Shown: positions 11,701-21,387 of the stretch, piece by piece
Numbering within the stretch: the stretch's first letter is position 1
Layout of the letters: each line of letters opens with the position of its first letter
From: Takakia lepidozioides
Lineage: Eukaryota; Streptophyta; Takakiopsida; Takakiales; Takakiaceae
DNA length: 64,000 nt
Assembly (NCBI GenBank): GCA_030704615.1
Contig: CM060733.1
Coordinates: 28,270,001 to 28,334,000, forward strand
Direction of reading: 5' to 3'
Made by a program: the position numbers and the translations under genes
The notes under the pieces: model-generated
Database searches by the model: none
Told to the model about the DNA's origin: nothing
What the model saw: the letters and a program-made list of their open reading frames with translations, nothing else

Positions 11701-14420
11701 CAGCTGTGTCTGTATTATTAAAAAACGACAAATTCAATATTCATGGATTGGGGAGCTAAGTAATTGGTTTCTTTTTTGTATTTTTGTGAATGGCGTTGAC
11801 GCCATTCACATACAGTGATGTTGTGAGGTCCTCAGTGATAGGTTCGTTATGAATGTGCATTGAGTTTTCCTGGATGGTTCCTTACTCAATTTTTTTATTT
11901 CCATCCTGTGATTTTGCTTCATTTCAGTAATAATTTGGCTTCATTCTTGAATGTCGTTGACGACATTCACTTCTATGTCTGTGTCATTTCTAATCGCTTA
12001 TTTGCATTCACCTGGATTAGGATGTATTTACAGTGTCATGGAATGGAATGTTCTGAATGGCGTTGACGACATTCATATCTGGAGCAGTAGTGTGGTCCTG
12101 AAAGGTCCTTGGAGCAGTTGTCAGAGCCATTTCAATCCATGTTTTATTCTTTCTGTTCTACTTGCATCTTACTCACTGAGCGCTTTTGTGGGTTGGGATT
12201 CATCTCCTTTTTTCAGGTACACGAAATATGTGCTTATGGAAGGAAATCACCTGAGCGGAATTCCCGACTATCTTGACATGTGGTCGGACCCTGCAAACGA
12301 TCCAACCATGTATACTGCAGGGATATTGAAGGACTGGAGTCCTTCTCACTTCAGAGACTGTGGGTGGTACCTTGACTGCCCACCTGAGCACACGACCTTT
12401 CAAGAACAGCATATGAAATACTTGAACAATAACGCTGAGATGCTGGCGCCTTTGACTGACGAAGAGTATCAACGAAACATAGCAACCTTGGCTGCCAAGG
12501 AGCCTGATGCTCAGGGAACGCCGCAGAAGGGAAAGAAGGCGGGCCGCAAACCAAAAGACAAGGCTGTTGATGTCATAGCCATCTCACCAGCAAAGCCAAA
12601 GGACAAAGACAAGTCCAAAGAGAAGGAAAAGGACAAGGGGAAGGAGAATGAAAAGGAGATGGAGAGTGGGCAGGACTTTAGTGCTGGAAGATATACCCGC
12701 ACTCTTCAGTGCGTGTTCGATGCCAAGCCACACCCTTCCCGTTCTGATTCAGCAGGAGAGATGAAAATTGTTAATGAGGGTTGGCTTTCGATGATGCAGA
12801 GTCGAAAGAGAGGATACACTGGGGTGCCATCCCTTACCTGGGACAATATAATCTCATTCCTCAATCTGGTGAGAATTCCATTTTCTTTCCTTTTTCTCTG
12901 AATGTTTCGTTGGCAGTATTTCAGTCTCGTTCTTTGAAAACATACTTGCCATCGTTCTTATAAAAAACATGTCTGTTGCAGGTGAGCACAGGTCCCACCT
13001 TCGTGTGCGGTGTGCAGAAAACTTATGCGGCCGACATTGTCATTCTCGACATCCCGGATGGCCAGGCTGTGCCAGAAGTTCTTCCAAAGGGCAAGACGCC
13101 AGGCTGGAACAAATTCGAGGACAACTACTGGAGTTGGGTATTCGGGTTCTGTAACAATTTCCTCTCTGATGCAGGGACACTTCTGCTTTTTCAGTCATGT
13201 GACAATGATAGTCGTCGGGCATTGGCATCATACCTCAAGTCTTCAGGGTTTGAAGTTTTGCGCACATGGAATTGTGTGAACAGCCTCTACCTTGTGAAAG
13301 GCGGTTTCCCTGGTCAGCTGGTATGTCGTCTGCCTTCTGCTTATGCTTTGATCATGAGTTTCAATTTTCTCTGCAGCTCCACTCTAGTAGAATGTTTTAT
13401 GATCGACACCGATCATCAACGATTCATGGTTTTTTGGTGTCAGAGTTCTGAATAGCCGATGTACACACTTCCACTTTAGATTGTGTTTACCACACTAACC
13501 TGCTATCTTTGGCAGACGAGGATGTTCGAGGCGATCTGCCTGCGGAGGATTCGCACATCAAAGACACCATCCTCCATCCGCAGCTTTGAGATTTCTGACC
13601 AGGGTTGTTTCGTCAACCCCCCCTATGAGCCCCATGTCGATGACATTTTGTACAACTTCATGCAGTCCAGTCAGACTCTGAAGAGACCAGATGGCACTCC
13701 CTGGAGAGGTGCAAAGGAAAAGTCACCAGCATTCATGCAAATACTGCTGGAGTCATGCAGCCACCGCTCTGCACGGGTTGTCGATCTTTCTGTGTCCACA
13801 GGTTCGTTTTCTCCCTTCCGAATTGGTTTCCTTTCAATAGTTTCATCTGCTTAAATCCCCTCCTCCAAACTGTTTATGTTCTCCTGTCTGGTGCAGGAGC
13901 AACTTACCACGCATGCAAGGCAGGCGGAAGAAGCCTTTTTGGTATGGAGGGTGATTCTGACCTCTACAACACAGTGCTCCTCCCCCTTTTGTCTGGCTCC
14001 ACTTCAGGCACACAGACTGATCGGATTCATATTCGAAATGATGACGATCCCGAAGATAAGCAGGTCGACAACGACTTTTCATGTGAGTAAGTGCTAAACC
14101 CTCTTTGGGAGTCATACTCAATTTCTCGATAACATCAAAGTTACAGTAATAACTTTTTCAGGCTGTCTTTCAGGAAAGGCAGCGGTGGATCTTCAGGAGA
14201 TACAGTCATTTCTGGCGAGTCTGTTTTCGACAGCCCCCTTTCCAATTTTCTGCTCCCTGTTTATGCCGAAGCAATGGCACTTCACGCGTCCGAGTCCCTA
14301 TCCCCTGACTTTTTAGTGGCCAGCCGTAGGTGTATTCCGCGTGGATCCGGTGTTCTAAAATACTTAGACTTAGATGCAGAGGAAGAGGGGATACATTGTA
14401 CTGACTCTGAGTCAGACTGA
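8784..14420 (+). CDS. ParB/sulfiredoxin-like domain plus beta-class DNA methyltransferase-like protein, MULE copy
   Basis: Ten exons by GT-AG rules: 8784-9080, 9524-10151, 10246-10438, 10523-10960, 11045-11271, 12217-12868, 12982-13320, 13516-13801, 13897-14086, 14162-14420. Exon 1 is charged and disordered. Exon 2 has a ParB/Srx-like domain (LDIPLCRMISM, then YVWDGNHRLLAW, the Gly/Asn-His-Arg signature). Exon 6 has a Lys/Glu run (KPKDKDKSKEKEK). Exon 7 has DIVILDIPDG where beta-class methyltransferases carry DPPY. Exons 8-9 have SPAFMQILLESC, VVDLSVSTG-GATYHACKAG and GRSLFGMEGDSDLY, matching motifs X, I and II. That motif order (IV before I) is the beta class. Placing the last exons needs donor GA/GTAAGT. 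One missing base at about 9851 shifts the frame, so the copy is either dead or misassembled there. The DPPY change questions catalysis. Function is inferred only. Confidence 0.7.
9164..9481. repeat. Intron 1 palindrome cluster (4 copies)
   Basis: Four degenerate copies of the GTGAATGTCGTT-type palindrome lie at about 9164, 9259, 9332 and 9458, all inside intron 1 of the ParB-methyltransferase gene. Here the right half is usually AACGCCATTC rather than the exact complement. Confidence 0.75.
11352..12075. repeat. Intron 5 palindrome array (7 copies)
   Basis: Copies start at 11352, 11473, 11584, 11678, 11786, 11948 and 12054, mostly 94-121 bp apart. The copy at 11678-11701 is a perfect 24-bp palindrome: GTGAATGTCGTT followed by its reverse complement. 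The copy at 11786-11809 has GGC in place of GTC on the left and GCC in place of GAC on the right, so pairing is kept by paired changes. The spacers between copies are unrelated T-rich intron sequence. Confidence 0.9.
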
Positions 14421-14979
14421 ACTGTATTTTTAATATTCATTTTCATATTATCTGGAAACGTTGAATCCCCTTACTCTACCGAAGTTGTTCCTTTAGAACA
14501 AATAATAATCACAGAATCAACTTTCGTTTAAATTGCTATATGTATGAATCCATCTCACAAACCTTCCTGACTCTTCTCATATCCATTGTGCATTCATCTA
14601 CACTGTATTCATGCGTGCTCCATTCATGAAAGCTTCCTTTGTACAACATCCATTGTACATTCATCCTCTGTACTCTTTAATCCACCCCACAAACCTTCCA
14701 CACTCATTTCATATACTTTGTGCATTCGTCAAAAGATTTGGTCATGCATCTTCCTGTCATGAATTTTTGTCATTGCTCAACATCCATTATGCATTCATCC
14801 ATTTTACTCTTATCCATCCGTCATTCATCCATCTACATAGATTTTTCAAACTCATCCATCTGTTTATCATCCAACTATACATTCATCCATCATTTATTCA
14901 ATGCCTTTTATTATGTCGTCCAGCTTGTTTCCGCGGTAAAGGGTGCCAATCCGCGGGAATACACTCCACTTCTTTCTGG
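14421..14979. repeat. CATTCATCCAT-rich low-complexity tract
   Basis: Between the stop codon at 14418-14420 and the right terminal repeat, the sequence is a run of CATTCATCCAT/CATCCATTGT-like words, most dense from 14560 to 14900. No gene is seen. Confidence 0.6.
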
Positions 14980-15114
14980 GTGCGTGGTGACTCGGCCTCC
15001 ACGTGTGATGACGTGGACTGAGACCCGTGACGTGGCATTTGCGCAAGGTGACGTGGCGTGAGCGCAGTCGCGCTCACGCGCTCACGTGACCAGGCTCACG
15101 CCGAGGCATCCCTA
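14980..15114. repeat. Right terminal inverted repeat region of the MULE
   Basis: Contains GTGACGTGGCGTGAGCGC, CGCTCACGCGCTCACGTG and GGCTCACGCC, the complement of the left end. It is followed at once by the second copy of the 9-bp target duplication (15115-15123). Confidence 0.8.
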
Positions 15115-15123
15115 CTCCGTGTC

Positions 15124-16635
15124 ATCCACTCGATAATGATTTCCATATGCCTTCATGCCACGAAATGAAGCTGATCTCAATGAGAGGGGAGTAGACAAAT
15201 GAATTGCATCCATATCCTCAACACTATGCCCAGAGACATGGGCCTGGACTGCACGGCGTATCCATACCGGTAGGGGTGGAAACTCCAACAAATGGGGAGG
15301 GTATGGCACCGGAAGGCTGCGGTGACGTCGACGATTGGCACGCCACTCATGAGCACATGCCTCTCTATCTGTAGTGAACTGTGTCTTCTTTGTTGCATAC
15401 TTTCTGTCACAAAATGGCAACAAGAATGACACATGTTAGCAATGAAGTGTTGAATTACTTTGCAAAAAATACCTAACATGAATGATATGAAAACCACTGG
15501 ATGAGTGAGCAGAATGACTTGTAAATGAACATGTTCTTCCAAAAAGTCACTCACTTAGACATTCAGTTACTACAAAAGTGGTTATAATCACGATGAACCA
15601 CTGACATTTATGACTTTGTGGGTGGTTTTATTACACTGGTGATAGTCACAATTGCAATTGAACTTGATATGAATAAGGTGCAATGAAAAGAAGAATTCAC
15701 TGCACCCAAGGAACCATCACATTGATATTATTCAGCACATACAAATGTGTTGCATCTCTCTCAGCTCCACTCATGTCCCGCTTTTTGCCGACACCTTCCA
15801 AGACCTCGTTCTCAACCCCTTCCTCTGCATTTGCATCCCAAATCCGCCGTTGAGTTGCATCAAATGATTGCATATACTCACTCATGAACCCCATGGCCTC
15901 ATCAAGAACATACCCTGCAGCCATACTCCCTTCTGGCTTTGCGTAATTCCTAACGTATCCCTTGATATCTTTCATGTAACGCTTCATGGGATACATCCAC
16001 CGTGAAGACACCTGACCACATGTGTCTAGTTCATCTACGAGATGAACTAGCAAATGGGTCATGACATCAAAGAAAGAAGGGGGGAACTCTTTCTCTAACA
16101 GACACAAGGTTATAGCAACATCCTCACGCAATGAATATATTTCATTAGGGTCCCATACTTTGGCACAAATCCAGCGGAAAATGCGACTCACACGCATAAT
16201 GACCCTACGTGGGCCTGGAGCCATGCAATGGCGAATACACACAGGTAAAATTTGTTGCATTAAAACGTGATAATCATGGGACTTCATACTCGTCAAATGT
16301 TTCCTAGACGGGTGTATGTGTTTCTGAAATGCACCTGCAAATCCCGAAGGAGTTTTGATAGCCCCCAAAATATCAAGAAATATCATGATTTCAGCGGGAG
16401 TGAGAACATATGGTGCTGCTGGTTTCATGATACGTGAAGGGTTTTGTGGATCAGGCCGAAGCCACAAGTGACGTCTGATGTCGATTACCTCCATGTCATT
16501 CCTCACCTTCACCGTGTCTTTCCGTCCGAAAATCGTCTTCAACAAGTTTTCACAAAAATTATTTTCGCAATGCATGGGATCCAGTAAGTAGCGTTGCAAC
16601 AGATCCTGCAATTGGTGACACCATTTCAGGAACAT
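15124..16635 (-). pseudogene. CACTA TNP2 transposase, central/C-terminal part (DUF4218)
   Basis: The minus strand has LDPMHCENNFCENLLKT and then a DUF4218 region: LTSMKSHDYHVLMQQILPV, RVSRIFRWICAKVWDP, ALCLLEKEFPPSFFDVM-like and SSRWMYPMKRYMKDIKGYV. These are the usual end of plant CACTA TNP2 proteins. An apparent intron of about 290 bp (15697-15411) precedes a last stretch ending in FRGMKAYGNHYRVDDTE, where the MULE was inserted. Coding resumes at 3788. The N-terminal half of TNP2 is not visible to the right, so the host CACTA element was already partial or is rearranged. Confidence 0.8.
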
Positions 16636-16929
16636 TCCGACAGATTGCAGTCCTATACAAATCAGATTCCTTTATGAGCACTATATACTTCCACGTCTAA
16701 AGTGGCTATGATGCATGACAGTCCCTCCTAAGTGGTTCAAACAACTCATTTAGTGCATTATTAGCCTCTCAAATGAGGTCAACAACTTCCTAAGCATCAT
16801 GGATACTACATCTGACCACTCCACGAGTTATTAATGTGAAGTCCAAATTACATGCAGTATTGCTACTTTACCACTCGGAAAGTAAGAAGTAACCACTATA
16901 GGGGCACTACCTTTTCCATTTACAAAGAT

Positions 16930-17860
16930 TATTGAACTCAAACAAGTACAAGTGCAGGGGGGAAAGCCACATTCAGTGGTTGAGGACCCTGTAATCACTA
17001 CTGTACAGGTGGGGCGCAAGGGGGCTCCTGAAAAATTGCCACGCAAGAAGGGAGGTGGAGGTGGGACAGCACTGGCTGCTGGTGATGACGTCTGCTCCAT
17101 TGACAGTGCTGGTAAGGGTGACAGTAGGGTGTTGGCAGACAAGAATGTACCTATTCCTCACCAGGCAACTTCCCCACAGAAAGAGGTACCTCTTCCCAGC
17201 CTTTATCTTGTTTCATTTTCTTGGGCAGACTGTCCGTCATCTGTTACTCTCATGTATGTTTTATTTAATGGTATGCGTGACACCAATACAGCCATGAATG
17301 CATTATCAACATGTTGGTAAGTACTCATGTTGTTTTTGGCATGTAAATAGGGGAGAAAAGCTGAGGAGCCTGCCCCAGCCGTCGTGAAGGGAGCTGAAAA
17401 GAAACAAACATGAAAAGCTGAACGTGTGACCAGAGCCACTGCAGCCAAAGACACTTTCAAAATGGCTGATGCATTTGGCGACATAACACCAGCATCTAGC
17501 GGGAGTAAGGATCAGGTGGGCCTTGAGGAGGCACCTGGTCCTGCTGTAATCCCCGTACTAGAGGTGAGCACCCATAAGCATTCCCTGTTGGCTACGTTTG
17601 TTGTACAATGTGGTCATTTAGCCCCGTTGGGGTACATGGCTGTGACATTTACAGGACTTTAGAGTTCTAAGGGATGTTTGCAGGCTGAGAAAGCTGCTCT
17701 TCATACTTCCACATGCACTGCACCAATTGCGCCTGCATCAAAGCCAACCCCCACAATTCAACCCCCTGCCACTCTCACTACAACAGATGAGCGTTTTTAT
17801 GACTTCACATATGACTATTTTTTCAGTCTTATATGCGTTCGTGACTACATCACTCTGTAA
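16930..17860 (+). CDS. Unrecognised three-exon Lys/Pro/Ala-rich gene fragment
   Basis: Three open stretches in compatible positions have good splice signals: about 16930-17184 (donor GAG/GTACCT), 17352-17562 (acceptor AATAG, donor GAG/GTGAGC) and 17684-17860 (acceptor TTGCAG, stop TAA). The products are basic and Pro/Ala-rich (GRKGAPEKLPRKKGGGGG, then PIAPASKPTPTIQPP). One in-frame TGA lies in the middle exon. I recognise no domain. Position between CACTA pieces suggests a transposon accessory gene fragment, but chance open frames are possible. Confidence 0.35.
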
Positions 17861-17989
17861 TGAAAAAAGCCCTGTCATAGCGACTAGTCTTTAGGACTGC
17901 GTTTTGCAAGTCATATCCGTGACTGCTTGCGTGGCACCTGGAGTCCTACTGCAGAGAGGGTTGCAGTCACAACTATATGACTAATATAT

Positions 17990-18420
17990 GACCACATTGT
18001 CTATTGAGCGCTGCCTACATGGAGAGGCTTCAGCGAGACACGTGCGCCACTGCGCAAGCGACACGTCATGCATTCATCAGGGGATCATATGACTATATCT
18101 CTGCAAAGTGATGCCTACATGGAGAGGCGACGGATGGACACGTGCGCCACTGCGAATTTGACATGTCACGACTTCTTGCCATGATCATATGACTACATGT
18201 CTGCACAGTGATGCCTACATGGAGAGGCGCTAGCGGGACACGTGTGCTATGGCAGATTTCACACGTGGTGATTACATGACTTGCTCATATGACTACAGGG
18301 ATGTCTACATGGAGAGTTGTTAGCGGGACACCTGTTGCACTTGAGATGTGACATGTGGCACACAGACAAAACATATGACTAGCATATATGACTACGGATC
18401 TTTACACGTGGTGAAAATAT
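17990..18420. repeat. Subterminal-type direct repeats with CATATGACTAC
   Basis: Four units of about 95-105 bp begin GCCTACATGGAGAGG near 18010, 18110 and 18210, with a degenerate one near 18303. Each contains a GACACGTG element and ends in CATATGACTAC or close to it. The complement GTAGTCATAT recurs at 35.0-35.35 kb, in the orientation expected for the other end of a CACTA element. AT-rich sequence without genes follows to 18950. Confidence 0.65.
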
Positions 18421-20605
18421 GGATAAAAAATGTCGTGTCATATACTGCCACGTGTTCTGGTTTGAGCAAGAGTGATGCCACATGTCATCAAGATTGTTTT
18501 CCGAAATAATTTATATTTTTAATGTTCATATTTTATTTTGTAGTTTTCATTTAATATTTAAAAGAACAGGGAGATTGCAGCCTTGGATTTTTTTTTAATG
18601 GTATTATTTTTAATATTATTATTTAAAATGAAAGTGAATTAAATGATTTAAAATCTTCATTACATGGTGAAATTCCAACATGAAATCAGAATGGATCCCT
18701 CCTGCATACCATCAACCACAATGAGAATGAAAATAGTCAACTACAGGGCAATACAAGCCCTATAAATCACATTACAAAAATCCAAATGAGACCAATGTCC
18801 CAATGGACACCTCAAAAGCCACAAGGTCAAAAAATCCATGCCTCAAAAGGCCCAGCCAAAAACAAGCAAGCCCACACATGGGCTGAATTGTTGTAGCTAG
18901 TATGTTCTAGTGCTATTAGAATCAATAACTCTGTTAAACAGTGCAATACTGACTATCCCTTCCGCAACTCCATAAGTTTCAGTAACTTTAGACTCCAAAG
19001 TGTTGTCTGGCCAACCACCTGCCCCAACTCGGTCTGTTTCCTAACACCATTCACATATGGTAGAGGGGTGTTACTGACACATGCCTCTTTGATGTACACA
19101 CAGGCATAATCAAGGGGCACAACAGGGTACCCGTAACCCACCACAGCACCTTGAAGAGCAACAATCAGCCCTACTCCACATTTCTTGCGTTTGGAGTTCA
19201 CATCCAACAGCCGAACCTCGTCACCCACCCTGAACTGTGATCCCAACTCCACACAAAAAAGAACACGATGTGAAAACCCATGACATACACACGACTAGGA
19301 CACTCAACATTTGCGATTTAAAGAGAGCCCCAAGGTTGGAAAAAAAAAAAAAACAAGACAACGGCCTGGACTTACTCCATTTGCAGTCTCCAGTGGTGGT
19401 GAGACCTCTTGTGGGGGGCTACTCGCCGGGTCGACACTCTTGCCCCTCGTCTGTACCGGCTTGTCGATAATATCACCTTTGTTTGTCACAAGTTCTTGTG
19501 TCACAGACCAGAGAACAACCAGGAAAGCAATGAGCAAACAGGAATAGTGAATAGAAACAAAATCCAAGTATGAATCAAACAAAAAAAAGCCAACATGAAA
19601 AGCTGCAAAGAAAACCTAGCATTAATCAAGCAACCAAGGAGAAGCATCTAGGAAAGCAATGCAATGAATGAACCCACAAAATTGTAGCCTCTGGAGCACT
19701 GTCAGAATGTTTATACCTTCACAGTAGCAGTGTTGTATGGTTGTTGTCCGAAAACAGACTGAGACTCCAAAAACTTGGGAATACTGGCAGCTTTCGATGC
19801 CTTCCACAAGAAAGGCCACAAACACCTCTGTTAGATACTCATCAGTTGGTGAATCTGGTTGCACCTTCCATGGCTCTAGAAAAATCCCACTGAAGGGAGG
19901 ATTGTTTGCCGCCTTTCTTGGTGTGTCGTCAACAAGAACAGTGTCCTCATAAGTCCATTCTGGCCAGTCTGCCCACACTGTAGACAAGTTCTTGAAATAT
20001 AATCGTTTTGAATCAGACCCCTTACGGCATGGGAGGACTGGATCCTCGTCACAGTGAAGGGCATCCCACTGGAAAACCAGGTTAGTGTGGGCTGCAAAAA
20101 TATAGTCCACCATTGGGAAGAAGTTGCGAGCTTGGCAACAAGACCACACCGCCACCTCAAAGTGTTCAAAACACTTTTGCAAAAAGTCATAACAATGTGG
20201 TCTCAAAACTACCATCTTCTTGCCACACATCTTCCCCACAAAACCTTTGGGAAGGGATGCAGGCCCATTAGCAGAATGAAAAGATTCACATAACAGACCA
20301 TTTAAGTCCAGAATTAGTAAATGCTTCCTCGTTGGTCCAGGAAGTAAACTGACATTTGGCTTCAACATGTGAGCATGAGAAATTAAAGCAACCTGCTTGT
20401 TTGTTTTGTCCCCGTCTGCATCTTCCTCCCCATTTAAACTCCCACATACCTGCATACCAGAATCCGGTGTGCCCGGCGGCTCTGTCACCATTGCCCCTTA
20501 GACTGCTATTGCCTTTGTACGTGGCAAGGGCTGAATTTCCACGTGTACCTCACAACTGGCCTTCCCTGTATCCTGCTGCTGCTCGGTCAAATTCAAAAGA
20601 TCATC

Positions 20606-21332
20606 TGTCGCGGCCCTTTGCCTTGAGGGCAGGAGGTCGGGACACATGAGGGGCTGCCCCTGTGGTGGGGGCAGCGGCAGCGATAGGTATGGGGGGGCTG
20701 AAGCACCCTTGAGTGCCCAAAGCACTCAGGGAAGCGGAGGCGCTCACTAGGTGGAGCCCCGCACACCGGGTTGCGGTGGGGGTGGCTCCACAAGGGGTGG
20801 TGGTAGCTTAGCGGGACTTAGTGGGGGTGGCATAGGACTCACCATGGGGGCGAGACCTCGTGGTGGGAGTCGTGGGGAGTCTTGGGACTCATCACGGTCC
20901 ATAGGGGCCGTGGTGAGTGGGCCAAGACTCACCGCGACTCATCACCGGGAGTCGAGGGTTTCCGTGGTGGTTCGCCATAAAATGGCATGGCTGGTTGTGA
21001 AACCCCCGCGGACAACTACAGAAGTATATATAGGGAGTAGTAACCCCGAGAACGGTGCAAGCCCGTTGGTGACCAAAAACTAGTGAGTAAGTGAGCGAGC
21101 CGGAAAGCGACCAAAGAGTGGGGAGCTGTTCCGGACTGCCAACTACCAAAGGGAATTCCCGCTGGTTCCAAACCGGTGGAGGGTTCTTTGGGAGAACAAA
21201 AGGGGACCGTTATGCCCCGGTGAGCAGCCGAAGCTCCAAGTTGGCCCGGCGGCCAGGTTGGGAGTCAGGCGCGCGCATCAAAGCGAGTAACTATGACATC
21301 AGGGGGAGCTTACCGAAGTGAGGTGCGCGACA
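20606..21332 (+). repeat. 5' LTR
   Basis: 727 bp, TG...CA bounded. A TATATATAGGGAG box near 21028 is a likely transcription start signal. Open frames inside are not genes. Confidence 0.95.
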
Positions 21333-21347
21333 CTTGGTATCAGAGCT
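21333..21347 (+). promoter_or_regulatory. Primer-binding site (initiator Met-tRNA)
   Basis: TTGGTATCAGAGC immediately follows the LTR end, the standard plant LTR-retrotransposon primer site. Confidence 0.85.
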
Positions 21348-21387
21348 TAGAGTTCAGTACGCGATCGTCCTTGGGATTGGCCTCATC

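Larger units (their letters stand above)
3798..15114. mobile_element. Mutator-like element (MULE), 11.3 kb, with a ParB-methyltransferase passenger gene
   Basis: The element is flanked by a perfect 9-bp direct repeat, CTCCGTGTC, at 3789-3797 and 15115-15123; this length is diagnostic of Mutator elements. The two ends are inverted repeats. Both carry GGCGTGAGC at the same offset (12 bp in), then CACGTGAGCGCG.GAGCG. Further GACGTGGCGTGAGC-like repeats extend inward to about 4010 on the left and 14980 on the right. The outermost 12 bp have diverged. Inside are a MULE transposase on the minus strand (4430-7928) and a multi-exon ParB-methyltransferase gene on the plus strand (8784-14420), transcribed away from a shared 855-bp centre. 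The target was a CACTA transposase gene. Confidence 0.85.

Noticed and set aside
8784-14420. Bacterial contamination explaining a ParB/methyltransferase gene
   Set aside because: The gene has nine GT-AG introns, lies in a plant-type transposon and has a diverged sister copy with the same introns.
20606-21332. Open frames within the LTRs (also at 26.9-27.6 and 63.1-63.5 kb)
   Set aside because: They recur only because the LTR is repeated, and they differ by frame between copies.
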